Shown here one piece after another: positions 43,355 through 53,588 of a stretch of 64,000 nucleotides of DNA. Below the pieces are notes generated by a model, which was not told where the DNA came from, did not search any database, and worked only from the letters and a program-made list of their open reading frames with translations. Positions within the stretch are counted from its first letter, which is position 1, and every line of letters starts with the position of its first letter. Made by a program: the position numbers and the translations under genes. The stretch comes from JBPCOI01 sp051000395 (GTDB taxonomy: Bacteria > Actinomycetota > Actinomycetes > Mycobacteriales > Jatrophihabitantaceae), in assembly GCA_051000395.1 (NCBI GenBank), contig JBPCOI010000090.1, forward strand, positions 23,442-87,441, in the 5' to 3' direction.

Positions 43355-45067
43355 CTCGCGCACTACGGTGACGCGGATCTGGCCGGGGTAGGTGAGCTCG
43401 TCCTCGATCTGCTTGGCGATCTCGCGGGCGATCACCTGCGCAGCAAGGTCGTCGACCTCGGACGGCTGCACCATCACGCGCACTTCGCGGCCGGACTGCA
43501 TCGCGAACACCTTGTCGACGCCGGGCTTGGCGTTGGCGATCTGTTCGATGTGCTGCAGCCGCTTGACGTAGTTCTCCAGCGATTCGCGTCGCGCGCCCGG
43601 CCGCGACGCAGAGCAGGTGTCCGAGGCCTGGGTCAGGACGGCCTCGATCGTACGGGGCTGCACCTCGTTGTGGTGGGCCTCGACGGCGTGGGCGACCGCC
43701 TCGTCCTCGCCGTAGCTGCGCAGCAACGCCGCGCCCACGATCGCGTGGCTGCCCTCCACCTCGTGGGTGAGCGCCTTGCCGATGTCGTGCAGGAAAGCGC
43801 ATCGCTTCACCAGCGTGGCCTCGATGCCGAGCTCGGCGGCCATGATCCCGGCGATGTGCGCCGTCTCGACCAGGTGGGCCAGGACGTTCTGCCCGTAGCT
43901 GGTGCGGTACTTCAGCCGCCCGAGGGTCGGCAGCAGGCGCTCGTCGATCGCGCCGACTCCGACCTCGGCGATCGCGTCGCGGGCTGCGCGCAGACACAGG
44001 GCGTCCACCTCTGCTCGGCTCTGCTCGTAGGCCTCCTCGATGCGGTGCGGGTGGATCCGGCCGTCGAGCACGAGGCGGCTGAGGGTGAGGCGTCCGACTT
44101 CGCGGCGGACCGGGTCGAAGCACGACAGCAGCACCGCCTCGGGCGTGTCGTCGATGATCACGTTCACCCCGGTGACCGACTCGAAGCTTCGGATGTTGCG
44201 CCCTTCGCGACCGATGATGCGGCCCTTCATCTCCTCGCTGGGCAGGTGCAGCAGGCTGACGACGCTCTCCGCGGTCTGCTCGGCGGCCACCCGCTGAACG
44301 GCTTCGACCACGATCGCCCGCGCCCGCTCGGTGCCTTCGGTGCGTGCCTCGTTCTCGATCGAGCGGACAAGTATTGCTGCCTCGCGGCGGGAACTCACCG
44401 CCACGCCCGCCAGCAACTCGCTCCTGGCCTGCTCGGTGCTCAGTCCGGCGACTCGCTCGAGCTCGCCCTCGTGCTCGGCTCGGCGCGCAGCCAGCTCGTC
44501 CGACCGGCGCTCCAGTTCCGCCGATCGGCGTTGCAGTTCGGCCGCCGTCGCGTCCAGCGCGGCACGTTGCTCGCCGAGCTGGTGCAACGCCTGATCCAGC
44601 TCCGCCGAGTCGCGGGCCCGCCGGTTCGCCTCGGCCTCCAGTCGAGCCTGGGACTGCTCGATCATGACGGCCTGAGCGTTCAGGTCGGTCTGCGTGCGCC
44701 GCAGCTGTTCGGTCAGCGACGCGGCTTCCTCGGCGCCGGCGCGCCGTGCCTGCGCGCGGATCTCCTCGGCCTGGCTGGCAGCCGTCGCGCGCACGGTCTC
44801 CGCCTCGGCGTGCGCCCCCTGGACGTGGGCCTGCGCCGCCTGGCGCGTCGCGTCGGCCTCGGTCTCGGCTGCGCGGCGCACCGCGTCCGCCTCGGCCTGC
44901 GCCACCCGCCGCAGTGACGCCGCCTGCGCTTCGCCCACCCTGCCCGCGTCGGCCTCGGCGTCCGGGTGCCCAGCACCCGCAGTCGGACGCCCCTTGCTGT
45001 AGCCGTAGACGGCGAGTAGCCCGAGGACGAACACTGCGCCGATCGCCGCGTACCAGACCCCGTACAT
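43328..45067 (-). CDS. rny: Ribonuclease Y
   Basis: 579 residues from ATG 45067. An N-terminal membrane helix (WYAAIGAVFVLGLLAVYGYSKG) is followed by a long coiled coil (about 35-230, Ala/Glu/Arg heptads), the KH domain (GRIIGREGRNIRSFESVTG, 282-300) and an HD domain with His427-Asp428 (CAFLHDIGKALTHEVEG). It is a membrane-bound endoribonuclease that starts mRNA decay. The position between miaB and recX is typical of Streptomyces-type actinobacteria. Confidence 0.95.
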   Translation of the reverse strand: MYGVWYAAIGAVFVLGLLAVYGYSKGRPTAGAGHPDAEADAGRVGEAQAASLRRVAQAEADAVRRAAETEADATRQAAQAHVQGAHAEAETVRATAASQAEEIRAQARRAGAEEAASLTEQLRRTQTDLNAQAVMIEQSQARLEAEANRRARDSAELDQALHQLGEQRAALDATAAELQRRSAELERRSDELAARRAEHEGELERVAGLSTEQARSELLAGVAVSSRREAAILVRSIENEARTEGTERARAIVVEAVQRVAAEQTAESVVSLLHLPSEEMKGRIIGREGRNIRSFESVTGVNVIIDDTPEAVLLSCFDPVRREVGRLTLSRLVLDGRIHPHRIEEAYEQSRAEVDALCLRAARDAIAEVGVGAIDERLLPTLGRLKYRTSYGQNVLAHLVETAHIAGIMAAELGIEATLVKRCAFLHDIGKALTHEVEGSHAIVGAALLRSYGEDEAVAHAVEAHHNEVQPRTIEAVLTQASDTCSASRPGARRESLENYVKRLQHIEQIANAKPGVDKVFAMQSGREVRVMVQPSEVDDLAAQVIAREIAKQIEDELTYPGQIRVTVVRESRSTEIAH

Positions 45068-45377
45068 CGCCGTCTCCTGTTCGCCGTCGTGCGTGGCCAA
45101 GAGGGGCGCGGCTGTCGACGTGCCGGAGCGCCGGGGTGCGGGCACACCGTTGCGATGCGCCGCACCGGCGCCCTGCCGGGTAGGTCGTCCTTTCTGTGCG
45201 GTGTCGTCGAAAGCTATATCCGCCTCCCCGCGCCAAGCGGCCGGTAAGGCCGGGCGACGCGGGCGTGAGCTGCAAGCGGTACTCCTGGTAGCGCCGAGGT
45301 TAGGAACGCAGCGGACGCATTGCAAGTACGCGTGGCGCGACCCCGAGAAGCCGGGGGCTCGCGGCCGCTCGCAGGGT
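45068..45377. other. Region between recX and rny
   Basis: 310 bases between same-strand genes. A TATAGC hexamer on the minus strand near 45215 is a possible -10 element for rny, without a good -35. No gene or convincing RNA structure was seen. Confidence 0.3.
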
Positions 45378-45956
45378 TCAGTCCGGCGCCTGCGCGTCGA
45401 CGTCCAGCCCTCGCGCGCCCAACGCGTCGCGGACCACCTGATGCGCGAGCCCCGGGCCATATCCGCGGCGAGCTAGCAGGCCGACGAGCCGCCGCGCCTG
45501 GACAACCCGGTCCATGCCATTGAACGATGGCAGCCGGCGCGCGACCAGCGCAGCCGCCGCGGCACGCTCGCTGTCCGGGTCGATCTGCTCGACCGCTTGC
45601 TGGACGGTCGTCTCGGCGACCCCCCGCTGTCGCAGTTTCATCGCGACGGCCCGGCCGGCCAGGCCACGTCCGCGGTGCTGGGAGATCGCGAACGCGCCGG
45701 CTACGGCTGCATCGTCGATCAGCCCGACCTCGGTGAACCGGTCCAGCACGCGGCAGGCGGGCTCGTCCGGAACCCCCTTGCGCTGCAACGCTGCTGCCAG
45801 CTCCGAGCGGGTGCGGGCGCGCCGTTCCAACAGGCGCAGGCAGATCGTCCGGGCGACCGATTCCGGATCCGCTGGGGGTTCGGCCGCCGCGGTAGACGTT
45901 GCCGGCGGGACGGGCGCGAGCTGGGCCTGCGCCGCCGGCGGGACGCGCGGCGTCAC
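45378..45956 (-). CDS. recX: Regulatory protein RecX
   Basis: 192 residues from GTG 45956, four bases after the recA stop, so it is translated with recA. A Pro/Ala-rich N-terminal 40 residues is followed by three-helix RecX repeats (RTICLRLLERRARTRSELAAALQRKGV, VLDRFTEVGLIDDAAVAGAFAISQHRGRGLAGRAV, VARRLPSFNGM). RecX binds RecA filaments and limits recombinase activity. The longer frame reading into recA is spurious. Confidence 0.93.
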   Translation of the reverse strand: MTPRVPPAAQAQLAPVPPATSTAAAEPPADPESVARTICLRLLERRARTRSELAAALQRKGVPDEPACRVLDRFTEVGLIDDAAVAGAFAISQHRGRGLAGRAVAMKLRQRGVAETTVQQAVEQIDPDSERAAAAALVARRLPSFNGMDRVVQARRLVGLLARRGYGPGLAHQVVRDALGARGLDVDAQAPD

Positions 45957-45960
45957 GGTC

Positions 45961-47010
45961 CTAGAAGTCCACCGGCGCGGGCAGGACGTCGATGGGAGCG
46001 GACTCGTCGACCCGCGCGCCGACCCCCAGCTTCTCCTTGATCTTCTTCTCGATCTCGTCCGCCAGGTCGGGGTTGTCGCGAAGGAAGCTGCGGACGTTCT
46101 CCTTGCCCTGGCCGAGCTGGTCGGCGTCGTAGGTGTACCAGGCACCGGACTTCTTGATCAGCCCCTGCTCCACGCCGACGTCGATGAGCGAGCCCTCGCG
46201 GCTGATGCCCTGCCCGTAGACGATGTCGAACTCAGCTTGCTTGAACGGGGGCGCCACCTTGTTTTTGACGACCTTGACCCGGGTGCGGTTGCCGACCGCG
46301 TCGCCGCCGTCCTTGAGCGTCTCGATGCGGCGCACGTCCAGCCGCACCGACGCGTAGAACTTCAGCGCCTTGCCCCCCGTGGTGGTTTCCGGAGAACCGA
46401 ACATCACTCCGATCTTCTCGCGCAGCTGGTTGATGAAGATCGCGGTGGTGCCGGTGTTGCTCAATGCGCCGGTGATCTTGCGCAGCGCCTGGCTCATCAA
46501 CCGCGCCTGCAGGCCGACGTGGCTGTCGCCCATCTCTCCCTCGATCTCGGCACGCGGCACGAGCGCGGCCACCGAGTCGATGACGATGACGTCCAGCGCG
46601 CCGGAACGGATCAGCATGTCCGCGATCTCGAGGGCCTGCTCGCCGGTGTCGGGCTGGCTGACCAGCAACGCATCGGTGTCCACACCCAGCGCCTTGGCGT
46701 AGTCGGGGTCGAGCGCGTGCTCGGCGTCGATGAACGCCGCCACCCCGCCGGCTGCCTGGGCGTTGGCCACCGCGTGCAGCGCCACCGTCGTCTTCCCCGA
46801 CGATTCCGGACCGTAGATCTCCACCACCCTGCCGCGGGGCAGACCGCCGATACCGAGGGCGACGTCGAGCGCGATCGAGCCGGTGGGGATCACCTCGATC
46901 GGCACCATGGCCCGATCTCCCAGGCGCATCACCGCGCCCTTGCCGTGCTGCTTGTCGATCTGTGCCAGGGCGACGTCGAGCGCCTTCTCCCGGTCGAATC
47001 CTGTTGCCAT
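45961..47010 (-). CDS. recA: Recombinase RecA
   Basis: 349 residues from ATG 47010 with GAGG upstream; a GTG three codons earlier is less likely. Walker A GPESSGKT (67-74), IFINQLREKIGVMFGSPETTTGG (loop 2) and the acidic C-terminus are present. No intein is visible, unlike M. tuberculosis RecA. It drives strand exchange and LexA self-cleavage. A LexA box lies 153 bases upstream. Confidence 0.98.
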   Translation of the reverse strand: MATGFDREKALDVALAQIDKQHGKGAVMRLGDRAMVPIEVIPTGSIALDVALGIGGLPRGRVVEIYGPESSGKTTVALHAVANAQAAGGVAAFIDAEHALDPDYAKALGVDTDALLVSQPDTGEQALEIADMLIRSGALDVIVIDSVAALVPRAEIEGEMGDSHVGLQARLMSQALRKITGALSNTGTTAIFINQLREKIGVMFGSPETTTGGKALKFYASVRLDVRRIETLKDGGDAVGNRTRVKVVKNKVAPPFKQAEFDIVYGQGISREGSLIDVGVEQGLIKKSGAWYTYDADQLGQGKENVRSFLRDNPDLADEIEKKIKEKLGVGARVDESAPIDVLPAPVDF

Positions 47011-47162
47011 CGAAGACACCTCGCTACGAGTTTCTGTGAGTCGTGGTCAGGCACTCGCCACCCGAGATGCCCTGCTTGACTTGCGACGATAGAACCGCTC
47101 ACCGACACAACCGTGGCGAACCGCGCTGCTGTGGACAACCGATCCCGCCGTCCACAGGCTAG

Positions 47163-47178
47163 CCGAACACCTGTTCGA
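47163..47178. promoter_or_regulatory. LexA (SOS) box upstream of recA
   Basis: CCGAAC-ACCT-GTTCGA fits TCGAAC-N4-GTTCGA at 11 of 12 fixed positions. It is 153 bases upstream of the recA ATG and between recA and DUF3046, on the recA side. Confidence 0.8.
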
Positions 47179-47245
47179 TCGTGGCAGGATCGCGCGCGAC
47201 ACGCCGACGCCCAACCCGGCGCAGTCCGAAGGCTGCCGCTCACCG

Positions 47246-47437
47246 TCAGCGCAGGTGGCCCGGCACCTCGAGATCGGTGCACACCGCACGCCAGATCGCC
47301 TTGGCCTCGGTGCCGCGGCCCAGTGCCTCGTCGACGGTCGCGCCGAGGGACGGCAGGCGGTAGTCGGCCGCGATGCTGCGCGCATAAGCCGCGCCGAAGC
47401 GCGCGTCCATCCGCCGCCAGAACTCGGTGAGTCGCAC
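47246..47437 (-). CDS. DUF3046 small protein
   Basis: 63 residues from GTG 47437 (VRLTEFWRRMDARFGAAYA). The family begins at this point, and the in-frame extension upstream is not conserved. Conserved ending AIWRAVCTDLEVPGHLR. Function is unknown; it regularly lies next to recA in actinobacteria. Divergent from the GNAT gene. Confidence 0.85.
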   Translation of the reverse strand: MRLTEFWRRMDARFGAAYARSIAADYRLPSLGATVDEALGRGTEAKAIWRAVCTDLEVPGHLR

Positions 47438-47490
47438 CGAAACAGGGTAATGCGGATGCCCCGGCCGCATCGGGCCGACAGAATCCACCC

Positions 47491-48132
47491 ATGCCCGTCG
47501 CCGCCACGCCCGCCCCCGAACCCGACCGCTGGTACGCCCAGGAGGAGCTCACCGGCTCCAAGGTCCGCCTGGCGCCACTTCGGCTCGAACACGCCGAGGG
47601 CTACCTGGCGGCGGCGCAGTCCGACGGCGGCGGCGAGGAGGTCTTCCGCTGGCTGGGCAACGGCTCGGCACCCCAGACCGTCTCGAGCGCCCGCACCGAG
47701 ATCCTGCAGGCCCTCGCCGCCCGCGCGCGCGGCGAGCGATTCGCCTACGTCCAGCTGGACGCCCCCACCGGCGACGTCATCGGGACGACGAGCTACTACG
47801 AGCTCGCCCCGGCCGCGCGGTGTCTGGCGATCGGGCACACCTGGCTGGGCCGGCGGTGGTGGCGCACAGGCCACAACACCGAGTCCAAACTGCTGCTGCT
47901 CACGCACGCCTTCGACACCCTCGGCGCGGCGCGCGTCGTCTGGCACACCGACATCCGCAACACCCGCTCGCAGGCCGCGATCGAGCGGCTGGGCGCGACG
48001 AAGGAGGGCGTGCTGCGCAAGCACCGGATCCGCCACGACGGCACCTGGCGTGACACCGTCCAGTACGCCATGACCGACGAGGACTGGCCATCGGCGCGAA
48101 CTCGGCTGGCCGGACGCCTCGCGGCTGGTTGA
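47491..48132 (+). CDS. GNAT N-acetyltransferase, RimJ/RimL-like
   Basis: 213 residues, ATG. TGSKVRLAPLRLEHAEGYLAA is the typical opening of the RimJ/RimL-like GNAT fold, with IGTTSYYELAP, a WLGRRWWRTGHNTESKLLLLTHAFD acetyl-CoA region and HTDIRNTRSQAAIERLGATKEGVLRKH. It probably acetylates an amino group of a protein or small molecule. Its stop codon overlaps an in-frame TTG that could start lhr. Confidence 0.88.
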   Translation: MPVAATPAPEPDRWYAQEELTGSKVRLAPLRLEHAEGYLAAAQSDGGGEEVFRWLGNGSAPQTVSSARTEILQALAARARGERFAYVQLDAPTGDVIGTTSYYELAPAARCLAIGHTWLGRRWWRTGHNTESKLLLLTHAFDTLGAARVVWHTDIRNTRSQAAIERLGATKEGVLRKHRIRHDGTWRDTVQYAMTDEDWPSARTRLAGRLAAG

Positions 48133-48173
48133 GCCGGGCCGCGCTGTCGGTGGCGCGGGGCAGACTGGGGGCC

Positions 48174-51100
48174 GTGCCCCGGTTCTCGCCGTCCACCCAG
48201 GCTTGGCTGGACGGCGTCTTCGCGGCACCCACCCCGGCCCAGCTCGGCGCGTGGCAGGCGATCGAGCGCGGCGAGCACACGCTGGTGGTGGCGCCCACGG
48301 GCTCGGGCAAGACGCTGGCGGCGTTCCTGTCGGCCCTCGACCGTCTCGCCCGCCTGCCGGTGCCCGAGCAGCCCCTGCGTCGCTGCCGGGTGCTCTACGT
48401 CAGTCCGCTCAAGGCGTTGGCCGTCGATGTGGAACGCAACCTGCGCTCGCCCCTGGCCGGCATCCGGCAAGCCGCGGCCCGCCTCGGCCAGCCGGTGCCC
48501 GACATCACCGTGGCCATGCGCTCGGGGGACACCCCCGCCGAGCAGCGACGCGCCTTCGCGCGGCGCCCGAGCGACATCCTGATCACCACGCCGGAGTCGC
48601 TGTTCCTGCTCCTCACCTCCTCGGCACGCGAGGCCCTGCGGGGGGTCGACACCGTGATCGTGGACGAGGTGCACGCGGTCTGCGCGACCAAGCGCGGCGC
48701 GCACCTGGCGCTGAGCCTGGAGCGGCTCGACGCGCTGCTCGACGCCCCTGCTCAGCGCATCGGACTCTCGGCCACCGTCCGTCCGGTCGACGAGGTGGCC
48801 ACCTTCCTGGCCGGCGGACGCCCGGTCACCGTCGTGCAGCCACCGGTCGCCAAGACCTTCGAGCTGCAGGTGGTCGTGCCCGTCGAGGACATGTCCGTGC
48901 TGGGCGAGCCGACCGACGACCTCACCGGCCCTGCCGCTGCAGCGCAACGGCGCTCGTCGATCTGGCCGCACGTCGAGGAACGCGTTCTCGACCTCATCCA
49001 GGCGCACCGCTCCACCATCGTGTTCGCCAACTCGCGCCGGCTGGCCGAGCGGCTCACCGCCCGACTCAACGAGATCGCGGCCGAGCGGGCCGGGGCGCCG
49101 AATCCACCGGCGGCACGCTCCCCGGCGGAGGCGATCGCGCAATCCGGTTCGGGTTATCCGAGCGGCGACGTCGTCGTCGCCCGCGCGCACCACGGATCGG
49201 TGTCACGCGAGCAACGCGCCCTTGTCGAGGAGGATCTCAAGGCCGGGCGGCTGCCCGCGGTGGTCGCGACCTCCTCCCTCGAGCTCGGCATCGACATGGG
49301 CGCCGTGGACCTCGTGGTGCAAGTCGAGTCGCCGCCCTCGGTCGCGTCCGGCCTGCAGCGGGTGGGACGCGCCGGACACCAGGTGGGTGCGGTATCGCGC
49401 GGCGTGATCTTCCCCAAGTTCCGCGGCGACCTGCTCGAGTGTGCGGTGGTCGCCGAGCGGATGCGCGCCGGCCAGATCGAGTCGATGCGCTACCCGCGCA
49501 ACCCGCTGGACGTGCTCGCCCAGCACATCGTCGCGATGGTCGCCCTCGACGCGGTGACGGTGGACGGCGTAGCGGAGCTGGTGCGGCGCGCGGCCCCGTT
49601 CGCCGGTCTGCCGAGATCGGCGCTCGAAGCCGTGCTGGACATGCTGGCCGGGCGCTACCCTTCCGACGCGTTCGCCGAGCTGCGTCCGCGCCTGGTCTGG
49701 GACCGCGTCACCGGCGAGCTGACGGCGCGCGGCAGGGCGCAGCGCCTTGCCATGACCAGCGGAGGCACCATTCCCGACCGCGGGCTGTTCGGCGTGTTCC
49801 TGGCCGCAGCCGAAGGTCCCGGCCGGCGCGTCGGCGAGTTGGACGAGGAGATGGTGTACGAATCCCGCGTCGGGGACGTCTTCCTGCTCGGGTCCTCGTC
49901 GTGGCGCATCGAGGACATCACGCATGACCGGGTCCTGGTCACCCCCGCGCCCGGCCAGCTGGGACGAATGCCTTTCTGGAAGGGGGATTCACCGGGCCGT
50001 CCCGTCGAGCTCGGACGCGCGCTCGGCGCATTTGTGCGGGAACTGGCCGCCGCCGATCCGGTCGCGGCGCTCGCGCGGACCGCAGCTGCCGGCCTCGACG
50101 ACTGGGGGGCGGCCAACCTGCTCGCGTACCTGGGCGAGCAACGCGAGGCGACACGGCATCTGCCCGACGACCGCACCGTGCTGGTCGAGCGCTTCCGTGA
50201 CGAGCTGGGTGACTGGCGCGTGGTCGTGCATTCGCCCTTCGGCGCCCCCGTCAACGCGCCCTGGGCCCTGGCGATCGGTGCGCGGGTACGCGAGTGGTAC
50301 GGCCTGGACGTCGCGGTAATGCATTCCGACGACGGCATCGTGCTGCGCCTTCCGGAGACCGACGGTGAGCCTGTCGCACGGGCGGATCCCGCGTTGCACG
50401 GGAGGCCGCGGTCCGTCGCGGGAGATGGTCCTCCGCTCGCGGAGCTGGCGGTCTTCGACCCGGACGAGATCGAGGCGCTGGTCACCGCAGAGGTCGGCGG
50501 CTCCGCGCTGTTCGCGTCGCGCTTTCGCGAATGCGCTGCCCGCTCCCTGCTGCTGCCGCGGCGCGACCCGCGTCGGCGCACCCCGCTGTGGCAGCAACGG
50601 CAGCGGGCAAACCAGCTGCTGCAGGTGGCAGCCGAATTCGGCGACTTCCCGGTCGTGCTCGAGGCGATGCGCGAATGCCTGCACGACGTCTACGACCTGC
50701 CCGGGCTCGTCGGCCTGATGCGTGAGCTCGCGTCGCGCCAGGTGCGCCTGGTCGAGGTTCAGACCCCGGCGGCCTCTCCGTTCGCCCGCTCGTTGCTGTT
50801 CGGCTACGTCGGGATGTTCCTCTACGACGGCGACGCGCCGCTGGCCGAGCGCCGCGCCCAGGCGCTGTCGCTGGATTCGGCGTTGCTGGCCGAACTGCTC
50901 GGCGCCACCGACCTGCGCGAGCTGCTCGATCCCGAGGTGATCGCCGCAGTCGAGCAGGAACTGAACCGGCTCGCCCCGCAGCGCCAGGCACGCGGCACCG
51001 ACGGCGTCCACGACCTGCTGCGCTCGGTCGGCGAGCTGAGCACGGCCGAGGCAGTGGCCCGTGGCGCGACCCCGCAGGACCTGGAAGCCTTGGAGGCGGC

Positions 51101-52781
51101 CCGACGCGCGATCCGGGTACGCATCGCCGGCGTCGAACGGTGGCTGGCGATCGAGGATGCCGGACGGGTGCGCGACGCGCTGGGCGTTGCGCTGCCGGTC
51201 GGGGTCCCGGAGGCGTTCACCGAGCCGGTCCGCGACCCGGTCGGCGACCTGGTTTCGCGCTACGCGCGCACCCACGGCCCCTTCCACGCGCCCGACGTCG
51301 CGACGCGGCTGGGCCTCGGCGTGGCGGTAGTGGGCACGGCGCTGGCCCGGTTGTCGGCCGCGGGACGGCTGGTCCAGGGTGAGTTCCGGGCCGACGGCGG
51401 CATCGGGACGCAGTGGTGCGACGCAGACGTGCTGCGCGCGATCCGCCGGCGTTGCCTGGCGGCGTTGCGGCGCGAGGTGGAACCGGTTCCGCCGGCCGCG
51501 CTGGCCCGGTTCATCCCGGCCTGGCAGGGCGTCGGCACCCGGGCGGGCCGCGGCGTCGACGCCGTCCTGCGGGCGGTCGAGCAGCTGGCCGGCGTACCGC
51601 TGCCGGCGAGCGCGCTGGAATCGCTGATACTGCCGAGCCGCGTGCTCGACTACTCCCCCGCCCTGCTCGACGAGCTGACCCTGGCCGGCGAGGTGCTCTG
51701 GACCGGAGCGGGTGCGCTGGGCGGCAGCGACCTCTGGCTGGCGCTGTGCCCCGCCGAGCTGTCCCAACTCCTGCTTGCGCCGGCCGAGGACGTCCCGGGA
51801 GCGGTGCACGAGGCGATCCGCGACGCGCTCGCCGGTGATCAGGCGATGTTCTTCGCCGCCCTTGCCGACCGCGCCGGCGCGCAGGTCACCGACGAGACGA
51901 TCGCCGCGGCGATCTGGGATCTCGTCCGCGCAGGCCTGCTCACCAACGACACGCTCGGACCGGTCCGCGCACTACTCGGATCCCGCGGGCGCACCGCGCA
52001 CTCCCGTCGGCCGCGCCCCCCGCGCACCCGATACGGGCGCTATTCGGGTCTTGCCGCGGCTGCCCCTGGGGCCTCGCACCGCCGCGCCGTGCCCGCCGGA
52101 ATGGGCGGACGCTGGTGGGCGCTCGGCCCACGCGACACCGACCACACCCGCCGCGCCGTCGCGGCAGCCGACGTGCTGCTCGACCGCTACGGCCTGGTCA
52201 CCCGCGGCTCGGTGGCCGGCGAGAGGGTCACCGGCGGCTTCGCCGGCGTGTACCCCGTGCTCAAGGCGGCCGAGGAGTCCGGCCGGGCGCGGCGCGGGTA
52301 CTTCGTGGACGGGCTCGGTGCGGCGCAGTTCGCCCTGCCCGGTGCGGTGGACCGGCTGCGGGCCGAGGCCCGCCCCGGCGCCACGCGTCCGCAAGCCCCG
52401 ACCCTGGTGCTCGCGGCAACCGACCCGGGCAACGCCTACGGCGCCGCCCTGCCCTGGCCCGCCCCGCTCGGCGCTCCCCCGACGACCGGCGGCCGCGGAC
52501 ACCAGCCGGCTCGCAAGGCCGGCGCGCTGGTCGTGCTCGTCGACGGCTCGTGCGTGCTGTACGTCGAGCGTGGCGGGCGCACCGTCCTGTCCTTCACCGA
52601 GGAGCCTGCGCTCCTGCAACCGGCAGCCGACGCGCTCGCGCTGGCGGTGCGCGACGGCGTGCTCGGCAAGCTCGCCGTCGAGAAGGCCGACGGAAAACCC
52701 GTGGTCGTGTCCGCGCTCGGCGAGGCGCTGAGCGCAGCCGGATTCCGGCCGACCCCCCGCGGGCTGCGGCTGCGCGGCTGA
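48174..52781 (+). CDS. lhr: ATP-dependent helicase Lhr
   Basis: 1535 residues from GTG 48174 (VPRFSPSTQAWLDGVF), chosen for a GGGGG stretch just upstream and fit to the family; TTG 48129 would add 15 residues. An SF2 helicase with Walker A APTGSGKT, DEVH-box VDEVHAV, GLSATVRP and QRVGRAGHQ, then the winged-helix and large C-terminal domain (about 900-1535) of full-length Lhr. It unwinds DNA and RNA:DNA hybrids 3'-5' and is DNA-damage-linked in mycobacteria. It ends TGATG with nei2, matching the mycobacterial lhr-nei pair. Confidence 0.94.
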   Translation: MPRFSPSTQAWLDGVFAAPTPAQLGAWQAIERGEHTLVVAPTGSGKTLAAFLSALDRLARLPVPEQPLRRCRVLYVSPLKALAVDVERNLRSPLAGIRQAAARLGQPVPDITVAMRSGDTPAEQRRAFARRPSDILITTPESLFLLLTSSAREALRGVDTVIVDEVHAVCATKRGAHLALSLERLDALLDAPAQRIGLSATVRPVDEVATFLAGGRPVTVVQPPVAKTFELQVVVPVEDMSVLGEPTDDLTGPAAAAQRRSSIWPHVEERVLDLIQAHRSTIVFANSRRLAERLTARLNEIAAERAGAPNPPAARSPAEAIAQSGSGYPSGDVVVARAHHGSVSREQRALVEEDLKAGRLPAVVATSSLELGIDMGAVDLVVQVESPPSVASGLQRVGRAGHQVGAVSRGVIFPKFRGDLLECAVVAERMRAGQIESMRYPRNPLDVLAQHIVAMVALDAVTVDGVAELVRRAAPFAGLPRSALEAVLDMLAGRYPSDAFAELRPRLVWDRVTGELTARGRAQRLAMTSGGTIPDRGLFGVFLAAAEGPGRRVGELDEEMVYESRVGDVFLLGSSSWRIEDITHDRVLVTPAPGQLGRMPFWKGDSPGRPVELGRALGAFVRELAAADPVAALARTAAAGLDDWGAANLLAYLGEQREATRHLPDDRTVLVERFRDELGDWRVVVHSPFGAPVNAPWALAIGARVREWYGLDVAVMHSDDGIVLRLPETDGEPVARADPALHGRPRSVAGDGPPLAELAVFDPDEIEALVTAEVGGSALFASRFRECAARSLLLPRRDPRRRTPLWQQRQRANQLLQVAAEFGDFPVVLEAMRECLHDVYDLPGLVGLMRELASRQVRLVEVQTPAASPFARSLLFGYVGMFLYDGDAPLAERRAQALSLDSALLAELLGATDLRELLDPEVIAAVEQELNRLAPQRQARGTDGVHDLLRSVGELSTAEAVARGATPQDLEALEAARRAIRVRIAGVERWLAIEDAGRVRDALGVALPVGVPEAFTEPVRDPVGDLVSRYARTHGPFHAPDVATRLGLGVAVVGTALARLSAAGRLVQGEFRADGGIGTQWCDADVLRAIRRRCLAALRREVEPVPPAALARFIPAWQGVGTRAGRGVDAVLRAVEQLAGVPLPASALESLILPSRVLDYSPALLDELTLAGEVLWTGAGALGGSDLWLALCPAELSQLLLAPAEDVPGAVHEAIRDALAGDQAMFFAALADRAGAQVTDETIAAAIWDLVRAGLLTNDTLGPVRALLGSRGRTAHSRRPRPPRTRYGRYSGLAAAAPGASHRRAVPAGMGGRWWALGPRDTDHTRRAVAAADVLLDRYGLVTRGSVAGERVTGGFAGVYPVLKAAEESGRARRGYFVDGLGAAQFALPGAVDRLRAEARPGATRPQAPTLVLAATDPGNAYGAALPWPAPLGAPPTTGGRGHQPARKAGALVVLVDGSCVLYVERGGRTVLSFTEEPALLQPAADALALAVRDGVLGKLAVEKADGKPVVVSALGEALSAAGFRPTPRGLRLRG

Positions 52782-53575
52782 TGCCCGAGGTCGACACCGT
52801 CTGGCTCACCGCGCGGCGCCTGCACGCCGCGTTGGCCGGGAACGTCCTGTCGACGTGCGACCTGCGGGTGCCGCAGCTCGCGACCGTCAATCTGCGCCGC
52901 GCGAGCGTCGTGGAGGTGGTGGCGCGCGGCAAGCACCTGCTCGTCCGCCTCGACAGCGGCAGCACCTTGCACAGCCACCTGAAGATGGACGGGTCCTGGT
53001 ACCTGAGCCGCGCCGGCACCCGGCCGCGCGCGTACCCGGAGCACCTGATCCGCGCGCAGCTGGGCAACGCCACCTGGCTCGCGACGGGCTACCGCGTCCA
53101 CGACGTGCAGCTCGTGGCCAGCACCGCGGAGGGGCAGCTCGTCGGCCACCTCGGCCCGGACCTGCTGGGCCCGGACTGGGACGCGCCGCGGGCCGTGCGC
53201 CGCCTCTCCGCCGACCCCGCACGGGCGGTCGCCGAGGCGCTGCTGGACCAGCGCAACCTCGCCGGGATCGGCAACCTGTACAAGTGCGAGATCCTCTTCG
53301 TCGAGCAGGTCAACCCGTGGACGCCGATCGGTGACCTCGCGCAGCTGCGTCGGCTGGTGGACACCGCGGAGCGGCTGCTGTGGGCGAACCGCGAGCATCC
53401 CGAGCAGTCCACCACCGGCCTGCTCGCCCGCGGGCGGCAGCGCTGGGTCTACGAACGCGCGGGCGAGGCCTGCCTGCGCTGCCGCACGCCGATCCGCCGC
53501 GCCGAGCAGGGCACGGCGCCGCGCCGACGCAGCACTTACTGGTGCCCGTCCTGCCAGCCCGCCCCGTCAGGCTGA
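52781..53575 (+). CDS. nei2: DNA glycosylase Nei2 (Fpg/Nei family)
   Basis: 264 residues from ATG 52781, overlapping the lhr stop by one base. The catalytic Pro2-Glu3 N-terminus (MPEVDTVWLTARRL), the KHLLVRLDSG strand, the H2TH region (LLDQRNLAGIGNLYKCEILF) and a zinc finger (CLRCRTPI ... YWCPSCQ) are complete. It removes oxidised pyrimidines. Coupling to lhr indicates joint repair expression. Confidence 0.93.
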   Translation: MPEVDTVWLTARRLHAALAGNVLSTCDLRVPQLATVNLRRASVVEVVARGKHLLVRLDSGSTLHSHLKMDGSWYLSRAGTRPRAYPEHLIRAQLGNATWLATGYRVHDVQLVASTAEGQLVGHLGPDLLGPDWDAPRAVRRLSADPARAVAEALLDQRNLAGIGNLYKCEILFVEQVNPWTPIGDLAQLRRLVDTAERLLWANREHPEQSTTGLLARGRQRWVYERAGEACLRCRTPIRRAEQGTAPRRRSTYWCPSCQPAPSG

Positions 53576-53588
53576 GCGCCTGCGGGGC